Below, one piece after another: positions 33,776 to 44,482 of a DNA stretch of 64,000 nucleotides. A program made the translations under genes and the position numbers. The first letter of the stretch is position 1, and the number at the start of each line of letters is the position of its first letter. This DNA comes from Beroe forskalii (Eukaryota > Ctenophora > Nuda > Beroida > Beroidae), in the NCBI GenBank assembly GCA_011033025.1, contig WFMF01000009.1, positions 744,001-808,000 of the forward strand, given 5' to 3'. The notes beneath the pieces are model-generated. The model did not search any database, was not told the origin of the DNA, and saw only the letters and a program-made list of their open reading frames with translations.

Positions 33776-35855
33776 ACTGTTCCACCATACAGCAGAATGC
33801 CATTTCCTCCAAAATATAGCCTCAAATCGCACATATCCTCAAATCATAATCCTCATTACATAACGCTAAGAACAGTTTTTCCGCTATAATATTTGTAAAA
33901 ACGGGTTGGATTTACCTACACTGGAGTGAAGTCGAAAGGAATTAATGCTAAATGCTAGGAAATGTTTTGTTTGTAATGTGCGTACGCTAAAACACCGACA
34001 TGGATTATTTAGGATGGAGTTAAAACTAAATGCTCACTCATTCCAATTTAAAAATGCGCAATGAATCACAGAATATTTGAAGCACTATTTGATGCTGATT
34101 TCAGATTGATATCGTGTCGAAGTGGGTCCAAAATCTGGCATCAATTAAACCGCGGTTTTCTTATAATTCCACGCCACTCCATGTTTCAATTTTATCTTCG
34201 TTTTTAAATTTTAATATTTTATCACTGTTCACGTTATTGAAATGATGGCTGAATAATAGTTAAGATATTTGTTAACTGGATTTAACACAGTCTGTACATG
34301 TTTATGCGAATATCGTCTCGGTCTTCAGCCGCTATAAATCCAGCGAATGTTTTTGTGACGAACTAAACAATGGTTAATATGTCTATTGACTGTGATAGTG
34401 GAGTATTTTCCAAATTATGAAGACTTCATCTTAATATGCAGTAGTCTTTTTGTATCAGAACGTTGAAATTACTTGCGTGTACTCATTAGTCAGAAACAAA
34501 TTTTCAAAAAGAGGACAACGGGCCAGTGTACAACCAGTTATCCGGTATTCCTTTTGCAAAACTGTCCCATCTGACATCTTATTCAATGAGCTGCATAACA
34601 ATTGCAGTTCTGTTCTTGAATGAGATGTCATTCCTATCAACGTGGCCTTTTCTACGTCCCCATTCCTGTTCACGTTGACCGACCGAATTCCTTCAACGCG
34701 GCACTTTTCCCACGGTTTCTTCCTAATTTCTACAAAATCTATAGAAGAACGCGCGTGCGCGCACTAAACTAGTTGCCGCGCGTTACGTTTAAGACGCCAG
34801 CAAAATTTTGTATTCGTGGATCTGGCCACGTCAGCAGATTTTGCATCATCACCTCAATCGTGCAGTGAATCCACGTTGCAATGTGATAAATGGGAGCATT
34901 TGGGGGTGTATTCCAACCTGCAAACCCATTAAGGTCTGCAATACTGTGATTTGCCACAGTTTGGGAGAAGGGAGCCCGGCTTATCACCTAAACTTGAATT
35001 TCAGCAACAAAATTATCAGCTAATCGGCTTGCTTAAACATTTTACTTTAATTTTTCCTAACATTATTATTTTCCTAATATTATTATTTCGTTAAATCTGT
35101 AGGAAGGGCGAGAGTTGGGCCCGTGATACGTGTATAAGTCTACATATGCTGTTTCTCAAGTAACAACTACAGATCAGCTAGGCCTTTAACTGGTTATATT
35201 TCATCTAGAAGAATTTATCTTAAAACAGAAGTCCATGGATTTATCAATTTGAGAAGATACAGATTTGGTGAACTAAGAGAAAACCAAATTCTTCACATTG
35301 CATGAAAATAAACAAAAATGATTTACACAGAATTCCATAATAAAAAAGTATAAAATAAAGTAGTCAAATCTTATTATGTAAACAACCTTAGTAAGAAATT
35401 GAGACGCTTCCGATCAAAATACAATCAAAAAGAGGTTTTTGAATGTTATATCTATTTACATAACAATATAACTGACAAGTGTATCGCTTGATAAAAATAA
35501 TTTAGTTTTTGGTTGTTTTAACCTCTGTATTATTATAAATACCCCGTTCTGGTAAAAATGATAAAATATCTTATAAAAATTAGTAGCAGTATCAAGTCAT
35601 CTTCATACTCACTTTACTAATTCACTACTTAGAATCCTTGGCCTTTGAGGACCATGGAAATCTGGCAACAAACAGAATCCCACTAAATTATTCTTCCTCA
35701 ATTGTTCCCTATGAGACAATACAAAATCCACTCAGAGTTTAATAAAAACAAATAACTTCAAAGCGCAGTTGGAAAGGAGAATGCTTGAAGACACACCCTC
35801 ATGATAAAACCTAGAGTTCTGCTGACAAGGATATCTAATACAAGAGAAGGACCCT
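33776..35855. other. Intergenic: convergent 3' ends of RANBP3 and the FKBP gene
   Basis: No exon or RNA recognised. Short frames such as 34455-34673 lack domains. A small GC-rich patch (about 34745-34800) resembles the GCGCGC material elsewhere. Confidence 0.45.
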
Positions 35856-38640
35856 CTAAAGTTCGTCGTGTTTTCCCTTTTTAGGGCCGCTGAACTCATT
35901 CATATCCACAAACCCGTCCTCGTCTGTGTCCTCCAGTTTAAAGATCTCATCCACTACGTTGTTAATCTCACTCTGTCCTCGGAGCGTCACAGTGCGTCCT
36001 GAGATAACACAAGGTTAATAAAGCGTCACAGTGCGTCCTGAAATAACACAAGGTTAATAAAGCGTCACAGTGCGACCTGAAATAACACAAGGTTAATAAA
36101 GCGTCACAGTGCGACCTGAAATAACACAAGGTTAATAAAGCGTCACAGTGCGACCTGAGATTTACATGATTGTGGCACGATCACATAATTAGGGGGGATT
36201 ATCAGAATCAACCTCTCGAATGCAATCTTTTTCTTCTTAACATGATTCAGATGAAAGCCCCATTTGATCTCGAACTTGCCACTTGAAAACGAAAGGTATT
36301 CGAAATGTTGCATTTATTAAGGAACATGATAAACATTAACCTGTTTCCAGAATGAACTCTGCCATCTCGTCCTTACTGATCTTCTTGTCTTGGTTCTTAT
36401 CTATCTTGGCGAATATGTTAGGGGGCGTCTTACCCTTCTGGATGTGGATCTGAAACAGAGTTATGTAAATATTACAACAAGAGGCGTATACATCGCAACA
36501 TTAACAGAAGAAACAGAGCGAACCCTGAATTGTTAGTGAAAATTACAGCACAATAATCGCGAAGCAGACTTTGATTAGTGAGCTAAATTCACGAGTTGAA
36601 GCCGAGTGCAATTAGTGCAATAGTACCACTGGGGGGCGTCAGATTAGTGTATTGCCCCACGACACAACTTAGCAAATGATTGGTGGACTGCTACTGGAAA
36701 ATTTATTGAGAAACAGATCAACGGAATGAAACATGCCGAGGCATTTACATTCCTAATGTGAGTGCTGAATGTTAGTACATTACTCGACAAATTTGAATAG
36801 TGCCGGCTCGGCCCGGTAACATGACCCAAAACTTTGAATTGACTGAATTGCAGATACTGAAATAACCAGAGACTTGAAACGCTCAGTTCACGGAGTGTAG
36901 CCTCCACATTGCATGAACTGGAAGTTTCAACTCGGTATGTGGCTCAGTTCCTTCCCCAGGTCAGTACAAAGTTTTGGGTCACGTGACCGAACCGGCACTA
37001 TTCAAATGCGCCTTGTTCAGTCAACTCACCACTTCCACATCGTAGATGAGGTCGGCACCGGGGGGCACGTTCTTGTTGTCCCCGAGTTTACCGTACGCTA
37101 ACAGGGCGGGAATGTGGAGTCTCCTCTTCTCACCCACACACATGCTCTGTAAACCTGAGGAGAAGGGGTTAGAGGCATTATACCATATATGGCATGATTG
37201 GGTGGGTTGAAATGCGCACGATCCACATTAGATCAGTAATATTTCCTGTGTGCTTGCGGTATATATGCAACTTATGTCCCTGGAGGTGTGGGGAGAAGCT
37301 TCGTGCCTTGCCTGGCTTAATACGGTGGATGTCCTTGCTGTACGGCTTGTTAAACTTTTAAACAAGGAACTGAAACCGTAGGGCTCCGTACAGGCTTTGC
37401 TCTACACCTTCTGGTTATAATGTTGCGATATGAACGCCTCTTGTTGTAATACATTTCGATAGGGTGCCCTCTATGAGGACTACAGAAAAATATAAATGTC
37501 TGTAACGTTGCCCCGCTGCACGGAAATCTTTAGTAAAAGGCGAAAGATTTATTTGTGATGCAGTGAGACCAGACTGCCTGCTAAGGCCTACATTAGCACT
37601 ATCAAGGGAGGGTGGAAATATATCCTTGTGGTTGAAGAATGGATGAAATAATAATTCAATCAGATTGGATTTTGGATGTTTCTATTGAAAACTTATGTAG
37701 ATAACGATAATTAACTCAAATATTATGAAATTGGGTGTTAATAAATCTTTATAAGGAGAAAATAAATTCATATTTGAAAAATAAATTTTGTGTACGAATG
37801 TATTGTGACAGCTAAGTCACATGAATATTCTTAAAGTTATTTGTCATGCAAGCCTCTCTCGAGTACTTTGAAGTTTGATCATGTAACCATGCCCTATGCT
37901 ACCTCTCTCAAGTATTGTATAGTTATCAATAATCATGCATCTGTTTTAACAATTAACATCTCACTTTGAGAGCTGGACAGGAATGTACGAGACGAAGTCG
38001 AGTCAGTTGTGCAGCTCGAAAAGTTGTGCAGCTCGGAAAGTTGTGCAGCTCGGAAAGTTGTGCTGCTCGAAGTGTTGTGATGCTCGAAAAGTTGTGCAGC
38101 CAGAAAAAGTGAATACAGTGAGTTTTATCCATGTCCCAGTTTATGTTATAGTTTACCTCTCTCCAGTCCTTTGATCATGTAGCCATGTCCCAGTTTGAAG
38201 GAGGAAGGTTTCCCAGTGTCGTGGGAACTCTCGAATCTGTCGAGGGAGTTAGCAAGGAAGCCGTGGAAATCTGCTGTTAACAAGTCCCCGTCTTCTGCTT
38301 TCTTAGAGCAGTCTTCACCTGAGGGGGACAAGAGGTGTCAAATAGGGGGGAAATGCATTCAAGTATTCGGAGATATCAGACAATATTTTCCAGTTAAATT
38401 ACAAGAAGTATACCTGGATGGCAGAAAAAATTAATAGTCAGTCAATAAATTGAAGATACTGTAATATCTCCGGATTCAGTAATCCACCCAACAACACTCA
38501 CCTCTTCTGAGCACATCCACCTTCACCCCCTGCATGTCGTAGGAAAAGAGGACCTCCTCTGTCTCATTGTACTCGTATACTTCGTTACAGATAACAGATA
38601 CAAACAGCAACACACTGATGTATAGTGTCGCACAAACCAT
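35856..38640 (-). CDS. ER FKBP-type peptidyl-prolyl isomerase with EF-hands (FKBP14/FKBP7-like)
   Basis: Minus-strand exons 38640-38502, 38318-38157, 37154-37030, 36449-36341, 35998-35856; phases agree and all introns are GT-AG, giving 225 residues. Signal peptide MVCATLYISVLLFVSVIC. The FKBP domain follows (about residues 36-125: VDVLRRGEDCSKKAEDGDLL, FKLGHGYMIKGLERGLQSMC, VGEKRRLHIPALLAYG, IYDVEVV). Two EF-hands follow, with loops DKNQDKKISKDE and DTDEDGFVDMNE keeping the Ca-binding D/N/D/E positions. The C-terminus is KHDEL, an HDEL ER-retrieval signal. Known family role: FKBP14 and FKBP7 are Ca-binding prolyl isomerases that help fold procollagen and other secreted proteins in the ER lumen. 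The length is close to that of human FKBP14/FKBP7. The start was chosen at 38640, directly before the signal peptide; a plausible acceptor (GCGTTCCAG) ends four bases upstream. Confidence 0.92.
35984..36160 (-). repeat. 39-bp array: five copies of the FKBP last-exon acceptor
   Basis: On the minus strand each unit reads TTAACCTTGTGTTATTTCAG then G(A/T)CGCACTGTGACGC. The copy at 35984-36022 is the genuine acceptor and first 15 bases of exon 5; four more lie upstream at 39-bp spacing (36023, 36062, 36101, 36140). Use of any upstream copy would reach TAA within about eight codons, cutting off the second EF-hand and HDEL. Confidence 0.9.
36792..37006. mobile_element. MITE-like foldback in FKBP intron 3
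   Basis: The arms are TTTGAATAGTGCCGG(C/T)TCGG...ATGACCCAAAACTTTG and the complement at the other end (about 45 bp with a few mismatches and a small indel), around a loop of about 125 bases. No frame of interest. Confidence 0.75.
38002..38108. repeat. 17-bp tandem repeat in FKBP intron 2
   Basis: Six imperfect copies of AAGTTGTGCAGCTCGGA just downstream (in gene sense) of exon 2. Confidence 0.75.
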
Positions 38641-38689
38641 GGTCCTGGAACGCAGCAATACTTAAACCTTAATTTAGTTAATCGTTATT

Positions 38690-39054
38690 TAAACCACTAA
38701 AGTTAAGGGTACTCTAATCTTAAGTTCCACTGCACTATGATGTATGTATGTAGATGCGCTTCCGAAGATGCGCTGTGCCGAACGACTAGACTCCTCACAT
38801 TTAACAATTAAGTCTGAGGAGTAACGGTCGTGCCGTGAGCGGCGAGGCTGATATGTTGGCGTGCCAAATAGTCTAAATAGCAGAGGGCAGGTGACTATAC
38901 AAACTATTGAACGCTTAACTATAAGTGCCAGTTGGGTAATAAAGCCCAATGGCCTCAACTCGAGAAGTTATCTGCCTAACTGGCTTGAGCCGAAAACATA
39001 TGCTCAATTTCTTTTTAAGGCGATGAAAAAGGCAAATGCTTCTCCTCCATGATA
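38690..39054. other. Unassigned; ends in an (ATT)n run
   Basis: The plus-strand sequence ends CTTCTCCTCCATGATAAATT before an (ATT)n tract shared with the LINE tail. A frame 38861-39052 ends exactly there, which could mark the 3' end of an old retroelement on the plus strand, but no domain is recognised. Confidence 0.3.
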
Positions 39055-40523
39055 AATTATTATTATTATTATTTTTTTTTATTTCAAAATTCAAATTTTA
39101 CATGAAATATATTTCACAATGTCATTCAGGTTAAAATATTCTGTCATTCCTACTTAGCACAGAAAATATGAATCAAGTGCAAAATCTGGGCTAAACTCCC
39201 AACACAGCGTTAACCATTATTACAGGGAGGCCCGTCAAAAACATCAATCAATAAATAGGGTATAAAATAAATGATAACAATAATAATAAATAATTACGTC
39301 ATCTGATAAAATTAAATCACAAACTCACAAATAATATGGTTGTCAATTGTAATCATAGATTGGTATTTAAATTGTCACACTTAAAGTCCTAGGCCACAAA
39401 GAAATTACTTTTCTGCATCAAGACCATCATTTCGAAAAATACAAATTTGTTAATAATTTCTTGTATAAGGGTATTTTGCTCTTGCCTTACAACTTAATGA
39501 CCATCTAGTTCACAGACTGAGTAAATTGAATTAATCGGGCCAGTCTAGATCTGCTTTCCAAAGGAAAGTTTTGAGTTGTGATTTAAAGGTGGAGATGCTT
39601 TTAACTTGCCTAATACTATAAGGGATTTTGTTCCATATGACCATTGTTCTATAGAAAAATGAATTCCTAAAATTATCACAATTGGGCCTTATGGTACATT
39701 TTAATCTTGAACAATCCTCTTTGCTCATAATATCATGTGTACTTCTGGTGCTCCTTACTTCAGTATGTTTAATGATATGAAAGCCTTCTGGTAAGGTGAT
39801 GTTGATAAGAGAGTGTATGATTTTGAACATCATGATTTGGTCAGTTATGATAAATTTGTGTTTTATTGGAGGGATATTCAGGGTTTTCAGTTTATTATAG
39901 TATTCAGTATCACAGATATGGTCATGGGGACGGCCTTCAATCCACTTAATGGCCCGCTTTTGGATGGCCTCAAAACCACTGAGCTGGTTGGAGCTGACTG
40001 GATGCCAAATGATGGAGCAATGCTCAAATAAAGACCTAACTAGTGTAAGGTAAAGGTTCTTTTTGTCTTTTATCACAGGTGAAATGACAAATACGTGTTA
40101 CAAGTCCTAGACGGGAGCTTGCTTTAGATAAGAGACTGTTGCATTGTTCTGACCATAAAAGTCTAGAGTTTACTGTGACTCCCAGATCTACTTGAGATGC
40201 AACATAATCTATGTAAGTATTGTGAAGCTTGTACTGGAAGATTGTACATGGTAGATTATGGAGTATGTTTCTTTGGTTTGTTACAGCTAAAGCTTTACAT
40301 TTCGAAGGATGAAATTTCATCTTGTTTAGTACAGACCAGTTATGAAGATTATCTATGTCAGCTTGTAGAGCAAAATGATCAGCCGATATCTCAATTTCTC
40401 TCCAGATTTTTGTATCATCTGCATAAAGGGCGATGTTAGTTTCAGGACTTATACAGTCGAACATGTCATTAATGAATAAAACAAATAGCAAGGGACCTAG
40501 AATAGAACCTTGGGGTATGACCT
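39055..40523 (-). mobile_element. 5'-truncated non-LTR retrotransposon (LINE), RT C-terminal part
   Basis: Reading on minus from 40523: VIPQGSILGPLLFVLFIND, the conserved RT motif, then ALYADDTKIW with the catalytic YADD (about 40425), DLGV and, after a one-base frameshift in the A-rich run near 40065, LYLTLVRSLFEHCSIIWHPV and a C-terminal YRTMVIWNKIPYSIRQVKSI..FKSQLKTFLW to the stop at 39531. The layout is that of jockey/CR1-like LINE ORF2 downstream of the endonuclease. The 3' end is an A/T-rich tail with (AAT)n at 39055-39085. Truncation at the RT and the frameshift mean it is a dead copy. Confidence 0.85.
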
Positions 40524-40665
40524 ACAGTGCATAATAAATCCGGATTTTGGCACTACAGTGCGCAATAATTTATTACGCACAGTACCCTAGTGCCAATAGG
40601 GTTTTTGAACACATTGCAAAAACATGCCTGGAAGGTGCATAATGAAAAATTTCGAAGTTTATTGG

Positions 40666-40738
40666 GCTGTGATAGCTCAGAGGTAGAGCAACCGATGCAT
40701 TATCGCAGAGGTTGTGGGTTCAAGTCCTGCTCCCGGCA
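40666..40738 (+). tRNA. tRNA-like sequence (degenerate; CAT in the anticodon position)
   Basis: 73 bases with acceptor GCTGTGA/TCCCGGC (6 of 7 pairs, one a wobble), TA, a perfect D stem GCTC/GAGC, an anticodon stem with only 3 of 5 pairs, and T arm GTGGG-TTCAAGT-CCTGC (wobbles). The A box TAGCTCAGAGGTAGAGC and B box GGTTCAAGTCC are good, but position 33 is G, not T, and the anticodon stem is broken. A tRNA pseudogene or the head of a tRNA-derived SINE is more likely than a working tRNA. Confidence 0.5.
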
Positions 40739-40916
40739 ATGGCCCTTTGATTTTCAGATTGCTACGACACTATGTGCCTAACTGGGCATTACCACAGAAA
40801 GGCCCCATCACCCAAAAACATTAATAGAAAGGGCAAGTGGAAAGGACTGGTAGAAAGGGCTTAAAGAAAGGACTGGTGGCAAGTAATGGTCTAGAAATGG
40901 CTGATTAGAAAGGACT

Positions 40917-41390
40917 GGGTAAAAGGGCTGAGTAAAAGGGCTGAGTAAAAGGGCTGAGTAAAAGGGATGAGTAAAAGGACTGGGTAAAAGGGCTGAGTAA
41001 AAGGGCTGGGTAAAAGGGCTGAGTAAAAGGGATGAGTAAAAGGGATGAGTAAAAGGGATGAGTAAAAGGGATGAGTAAAAGGGATGAGTAAAAGGGCTGA
41101 GTAAAAGGGCTGAGTGAAAGGGCTGGGTAAAAGGGATGAGTAAAAGGGCAGGGTAAAAGGGCTGAGTAAAAGGGCTGAGTAAAAGGGATGAGTAAAAGGG
41201 CAGGGTAAAAGGGCTGAGTAAAAGGGCTGGGTAAAAGGGCTGAGTAAAAGGGCTGGGTAAAAGGGCTGAGTAAAAGGGATGAGTAAAAGGGATGAGTAAA
41301 AGGGATGAGTAAAAGGGCAGGGTAAAAGGGCTGAGTAAAAGGGCTGAGTAAAAGGGCTGAGTAAAAGGGATGAGTAAAAGGGCCGGGTAT
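40917..41390 (+). repeat. 13-bp tandem array (AAAAGGGCTGAGT)
   Basis: About 36 units with four common variants (CTGAGT, ATGAGT, CTGGGT, CAGGGT). The unit is not a multiple of 3 and has no stop on the minus strand, so three overlapping frames of 173-196 codons are open with one 13-residue peptide; these are artefacts. Confidence 0.9.
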
Positions 41391-41494
41391 TGTCCCATGA
41401 CCTCCCGCAGAGCAACAGTCCACCAACTGCTGAGAGGTGGGGATTGTATAGTTTATATCATTATATGATATACATTGCTGGAGGATACCTGTGC

Positions 41495-41645
41495 ACTGAA
41501 CATCTAGGTGTGACTCATTTTGATTTGGCTGTTCTTACATAGAATTTCTCAAGAAATCATGTCAAAGTTGGAGTCCAGAGTTGGAGAAAAGTCTTGCAGA
41601 TTGATGTGTTTTAAATGATTTATTCTTTAATTGTTGATACATAAT
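41495..41645 (+). repeat. 150-bp direct repeat, copy 1
   Basis: AGGATACCTG..CACTGAACAT through GATTTGGCTGTTCTTACATA and AAATGATTTATTCTTTAATT. Copy 2 is at 42412-42548. The SINE and the G/C-run hairpin lie between them. Confidence 0.75.
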
Positions 41646-41911
41646 TGACCATGTTTTCAGGATAATCATCTCTCAAGATGGAGTATGGGAGCATGATGTA
41701 TTTCATCATGTTAGTTGATGCATGCCACTTCTCATTTTAAATGCAGCAAGTTAAAGGATTACAAATTAGTAAATTACTAGGATCCATCAACTGGGCCTAT
41801 ACTTCTCTTCACCAAGTGTGGTACTTAATTTCTTGATGTTTAAGACCTCTATTCAGTTCAACCAGGTGGTCACTCATTCCATTACACACTTTTTCGAGCT
41901 AGTGGGGGCCA

Positions 41912-42148
41912 AGCCAGTGACGGTTAAGGAAGTGTAATCCATGCTTTCTTTGCCAGAGACTTCGCTGCAATGGGCAGCTCCTCATTTAACCCTCCCGCAC
42001 AGTTTCCTGTACGCTCGGCTGAGTGAACTGTGTGGCTGCTTAGGTGAGAGTTCTCACCCTTAGCACGGTAGGCAGGGCCGGGAATCGAACCACCAACCTC
42101 TCCATTGAAAGTATGACGCCTCAACCACTGCGCTACCTGGCCACTTGA
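41912..42148 (-). mobile_element. tRNA-derived SINE
   Basis: On minus, the head (42143 down to about 42065) reads GGCCAGGTAGCGCAGTGGTT with A box TAGCGCAGTGG and a perfect B box GGTTCGATTCC. It is followed by about 150 bases of unrelated body (CCGTGCTAAGGGTGAGAACT...). The tRNA cloverleaf is degenerate, as usual in SINEs. Confidence 0.7.
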
Positions 42149-42208
42149 ACTTGATTTTACACTTCATTTTGATGTTCAAATTTTTGAGTAAAACCCTAGG
42201 TAGGGCCA

Positions 42209-42299
42209 AGTCCCCCCCCCCCCTAAGATTTTTCTAGGGGGGGAGGGCTTTTCAAAACTAGAGGGGGCCTCCCCCCCTAAGGGGGGGAGGGGGGCATGT
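42209..42299. repeat. C-run/G-run foldback
   Basis: Alternating runs of 7-13 C and G (CCCCCCCCCCCCC, AGGGGGGGAGGG, GGGGGCCTCCCCCCC) that can form hairpins or quadruplexes. It resembles the ends of the element at 3531-4616 in composition only. Confidence 0.6.
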
Positions 42300-42411
42300 A
42301 GTCCCATGTGGTCACTGCACTTGACAGTGCAATACCCTGGTGCAGGGGGAGTCAACCTCATAAAAAGCTCTCACAATTTAAACACCCCGAAAGCTGAGGT
42401 AGGTATTGGAC

Positions 42412-42548
42412 TGAGGATACCTGAGCACCAATCATTTAAGTGTGACTCATTTGGATTTGGCTGTTCTTACATAGGATTTCTCAAGAAATCGTGTCAAACT
42501 TCGAGTCCAGAGTTTAAAATGATTTATTCTTTAATTTTTGATATACAT
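42412..42548 (+). repeat. 150-bp direct repeat, copy 2
   Basis: Matches 41495-41645 with a few substitutions and a deletion of about 27 bases. Confidence 0.75.
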
Positions 42549-43319
42549 TGCATGCAATAAGAGGAAATTACATCTCTATTGCTCTGTTCCACTGCTTTCT
42601 ACTGTTCCTTATCCCTTCTTGTTTCACCAAGGAATCAGCAAATTCAGGGAATATTCAAATTGACTTTCAAGTTTTATTGAATAAAAAATCAGCCAGAAAA
42701 CTTGCGACAAGTGGGGAGAGACAATAGCAATTTTCATGGAAAATGTCTAGGCCAGGTACACTGACTAAGCACTCTCCCCATTAAAGTGCGTGGAAAAATC
42801 TTGGAGGAGAGTGAATTTTATATAGCTTGAGAAAGCACCAAACATTCATAATGGATGGTGTATTGCAATAGCAGAATCAAATAATGAAAAAATAAAATCT
42901 GATATCAATCAATATTATATGATTCAAGGTTTAATAGGGAAGGAAAGTGATGATAAAATAGGTAAGGAAAATATTATGCAGTATTAAAACACATCTGAAT
43001 TATACAACAATATATCTGAGAATGGTTCCAGGACATTACAAATCACATGATTCATCACACAACCTATACACCTTACTCAAAATAGTTATCACTATGATCA
43101 AACTATTCCTTTGAATTCGAGAAAAGTTTCAGGCTCCAAAAACCAAAATCATACAACAATATATCTGAATTCAAAAATTTAATAAATTATAAAAACATCC
43201 CCTGTATGATAAGCAATAAGCCCTAAAATTCTATGTCAGTGTCAAATAGAAGGGTACAAACGTCTGAACAATGATTATATTGGATAACTTAGCAATAAAA
43301 ACACAATACAATTTATCTC
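42549..43319. other. No gene seen
   Basis: AT-rich with AACAATATATCTGA occurring twice; no exon or RNA recognised. Confidence 0.45.
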
Positions 43320-43680
43320 AATAACAGATAAACGTTGATAAACCTTCCGAGCGACGCAACGTTGCCCTAACCAGCGCCCTGGTTTCGCGCACGGAGTGCG
43401 CGGCGCGGCAAGCCGCGACGCCCCTGGTTAGGGGAAGACGCAACGCTGCTTGTGTCAGCGGGTCAGACATCGTCTGACAACGCGCGCAACGCCGCAACGC
43501 GCGGCGCTTGCTAAACACGTATATCTCTGCTTGACTCGCCCCAGCACAGTGTCATGGTTGGGAAGCACTTTATCCTACGTCGCGTTGTAGGACCTATTTT
43601 ACGCGCGCAAGCGCGCGTGTTCCCCTAACCCTGTTTGTGTTGAGCGGCGTGTACACACACCTATGCGGGTTTAGGAAGAG
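43320..43680. repeat. GC-rich hairpin island related to 21.6-22.95 kb
   Basis: Contains CGACGCCCCTGGTTAGGGGA, GTCAGCGGGTCAGACATCGT, GCTAAACACGTATATCTCTG and CACACCTATGCGGGTTTAGG, all shared with the cluster at 21.9-22.95 kb but in a different order. This suggests several mobile palindromes inserted into each other. Confidence 0.7.
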
Positions 43681-44189
43681 TTCTGAAAACAGTGCTGATG
43701 TGTGAATCAAAATCTATTCCTTGTTTTTTTCAAAATTTCATCGTTGTTGTGAATGGAAACTGCAACTTCCACATTTCTAATATTATCCTTAACTCTGGTG
43801 ATAGTATGTAGCATAAACATGAACCTACACTATCTAGCATCTTCACAGGCAATTAATGCATTAAGTAATCAGCATGCAGATTCACGGTCAATTTTTATGT
43901 ATTGATTTTCGTCAGACTGTAAGAAATATTTTGACTTCAGATAATATTATTGTTTCTTAATCATTGTAATTGTGATACACCTCTCATAATATGAGTGTTG
44001 GGTATTTTATAATATTTGACTCTCTTTGGAGATTTTTATCACAAGAAAAAAGGTTTTGTACTGATTGTGACAAAGTTAGTATACTACGGATAAAATAATT
44101 GCCAAAGAAATTCTAAATTGTAATGATACTTTTGTTGTTTTGAATAAACAGGATTGATGTTTTGTCTTAGTGAGCAGTGATGGTTCAAT

Positions 44190-44275
44190 TTGCCAGGTGT
44201 TGCCTGGCCCCTGCAAAAATTCTGTACAAAAAGTCTTATTTTGAAAAAAAATATGGGGCAGGCAATGTCTGGCAA
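44190..44275. mobile_element. Short TIR element, relative of 22127-22225
   Basis: TTGCCAGGTGTTGCCTGGCC at one end and GGCAGGCAATGTCTGGCAA inverted at the other; the interior shares TTATTTTGAAAAAAA. Confidence 0.7.
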
Positions 44276-44482
44276 GGTTAAATACCACAACTCTTAAACT
44301 AAACTAAACTAATAGCTTAACTGTCTCAAAAATTTGATTTGATGGATTCTCATTTTTCTAAAGAAAAATTGTTGTGAATGTCCCTAATGTTTCGCTTCCT
44401 TTTTTGAAAGCACATATTAATTCTATTTTAATTACTGTTTTGTAATCTCACTCAAGTAACTATTTCAGATAAGGAATAAGAA

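Noticed and set aside
40666-40738. Functional initiator or elongator tRNA-Met
   Set aside because: CAT is in the anticodon position, but T33 is missing, the anticodon stem has only three pairs and the acceptor has a mismatch; pseudogene or SINE head is more likely.
40808-41426. Three overlapping minus-strand frames of 173-196 codons (LLLSPFTQPFY repeats)
   Set aside because: A 13-bp unit with no stop is open in all three phases with the same 13-residue peptide; purely repeat-driven.
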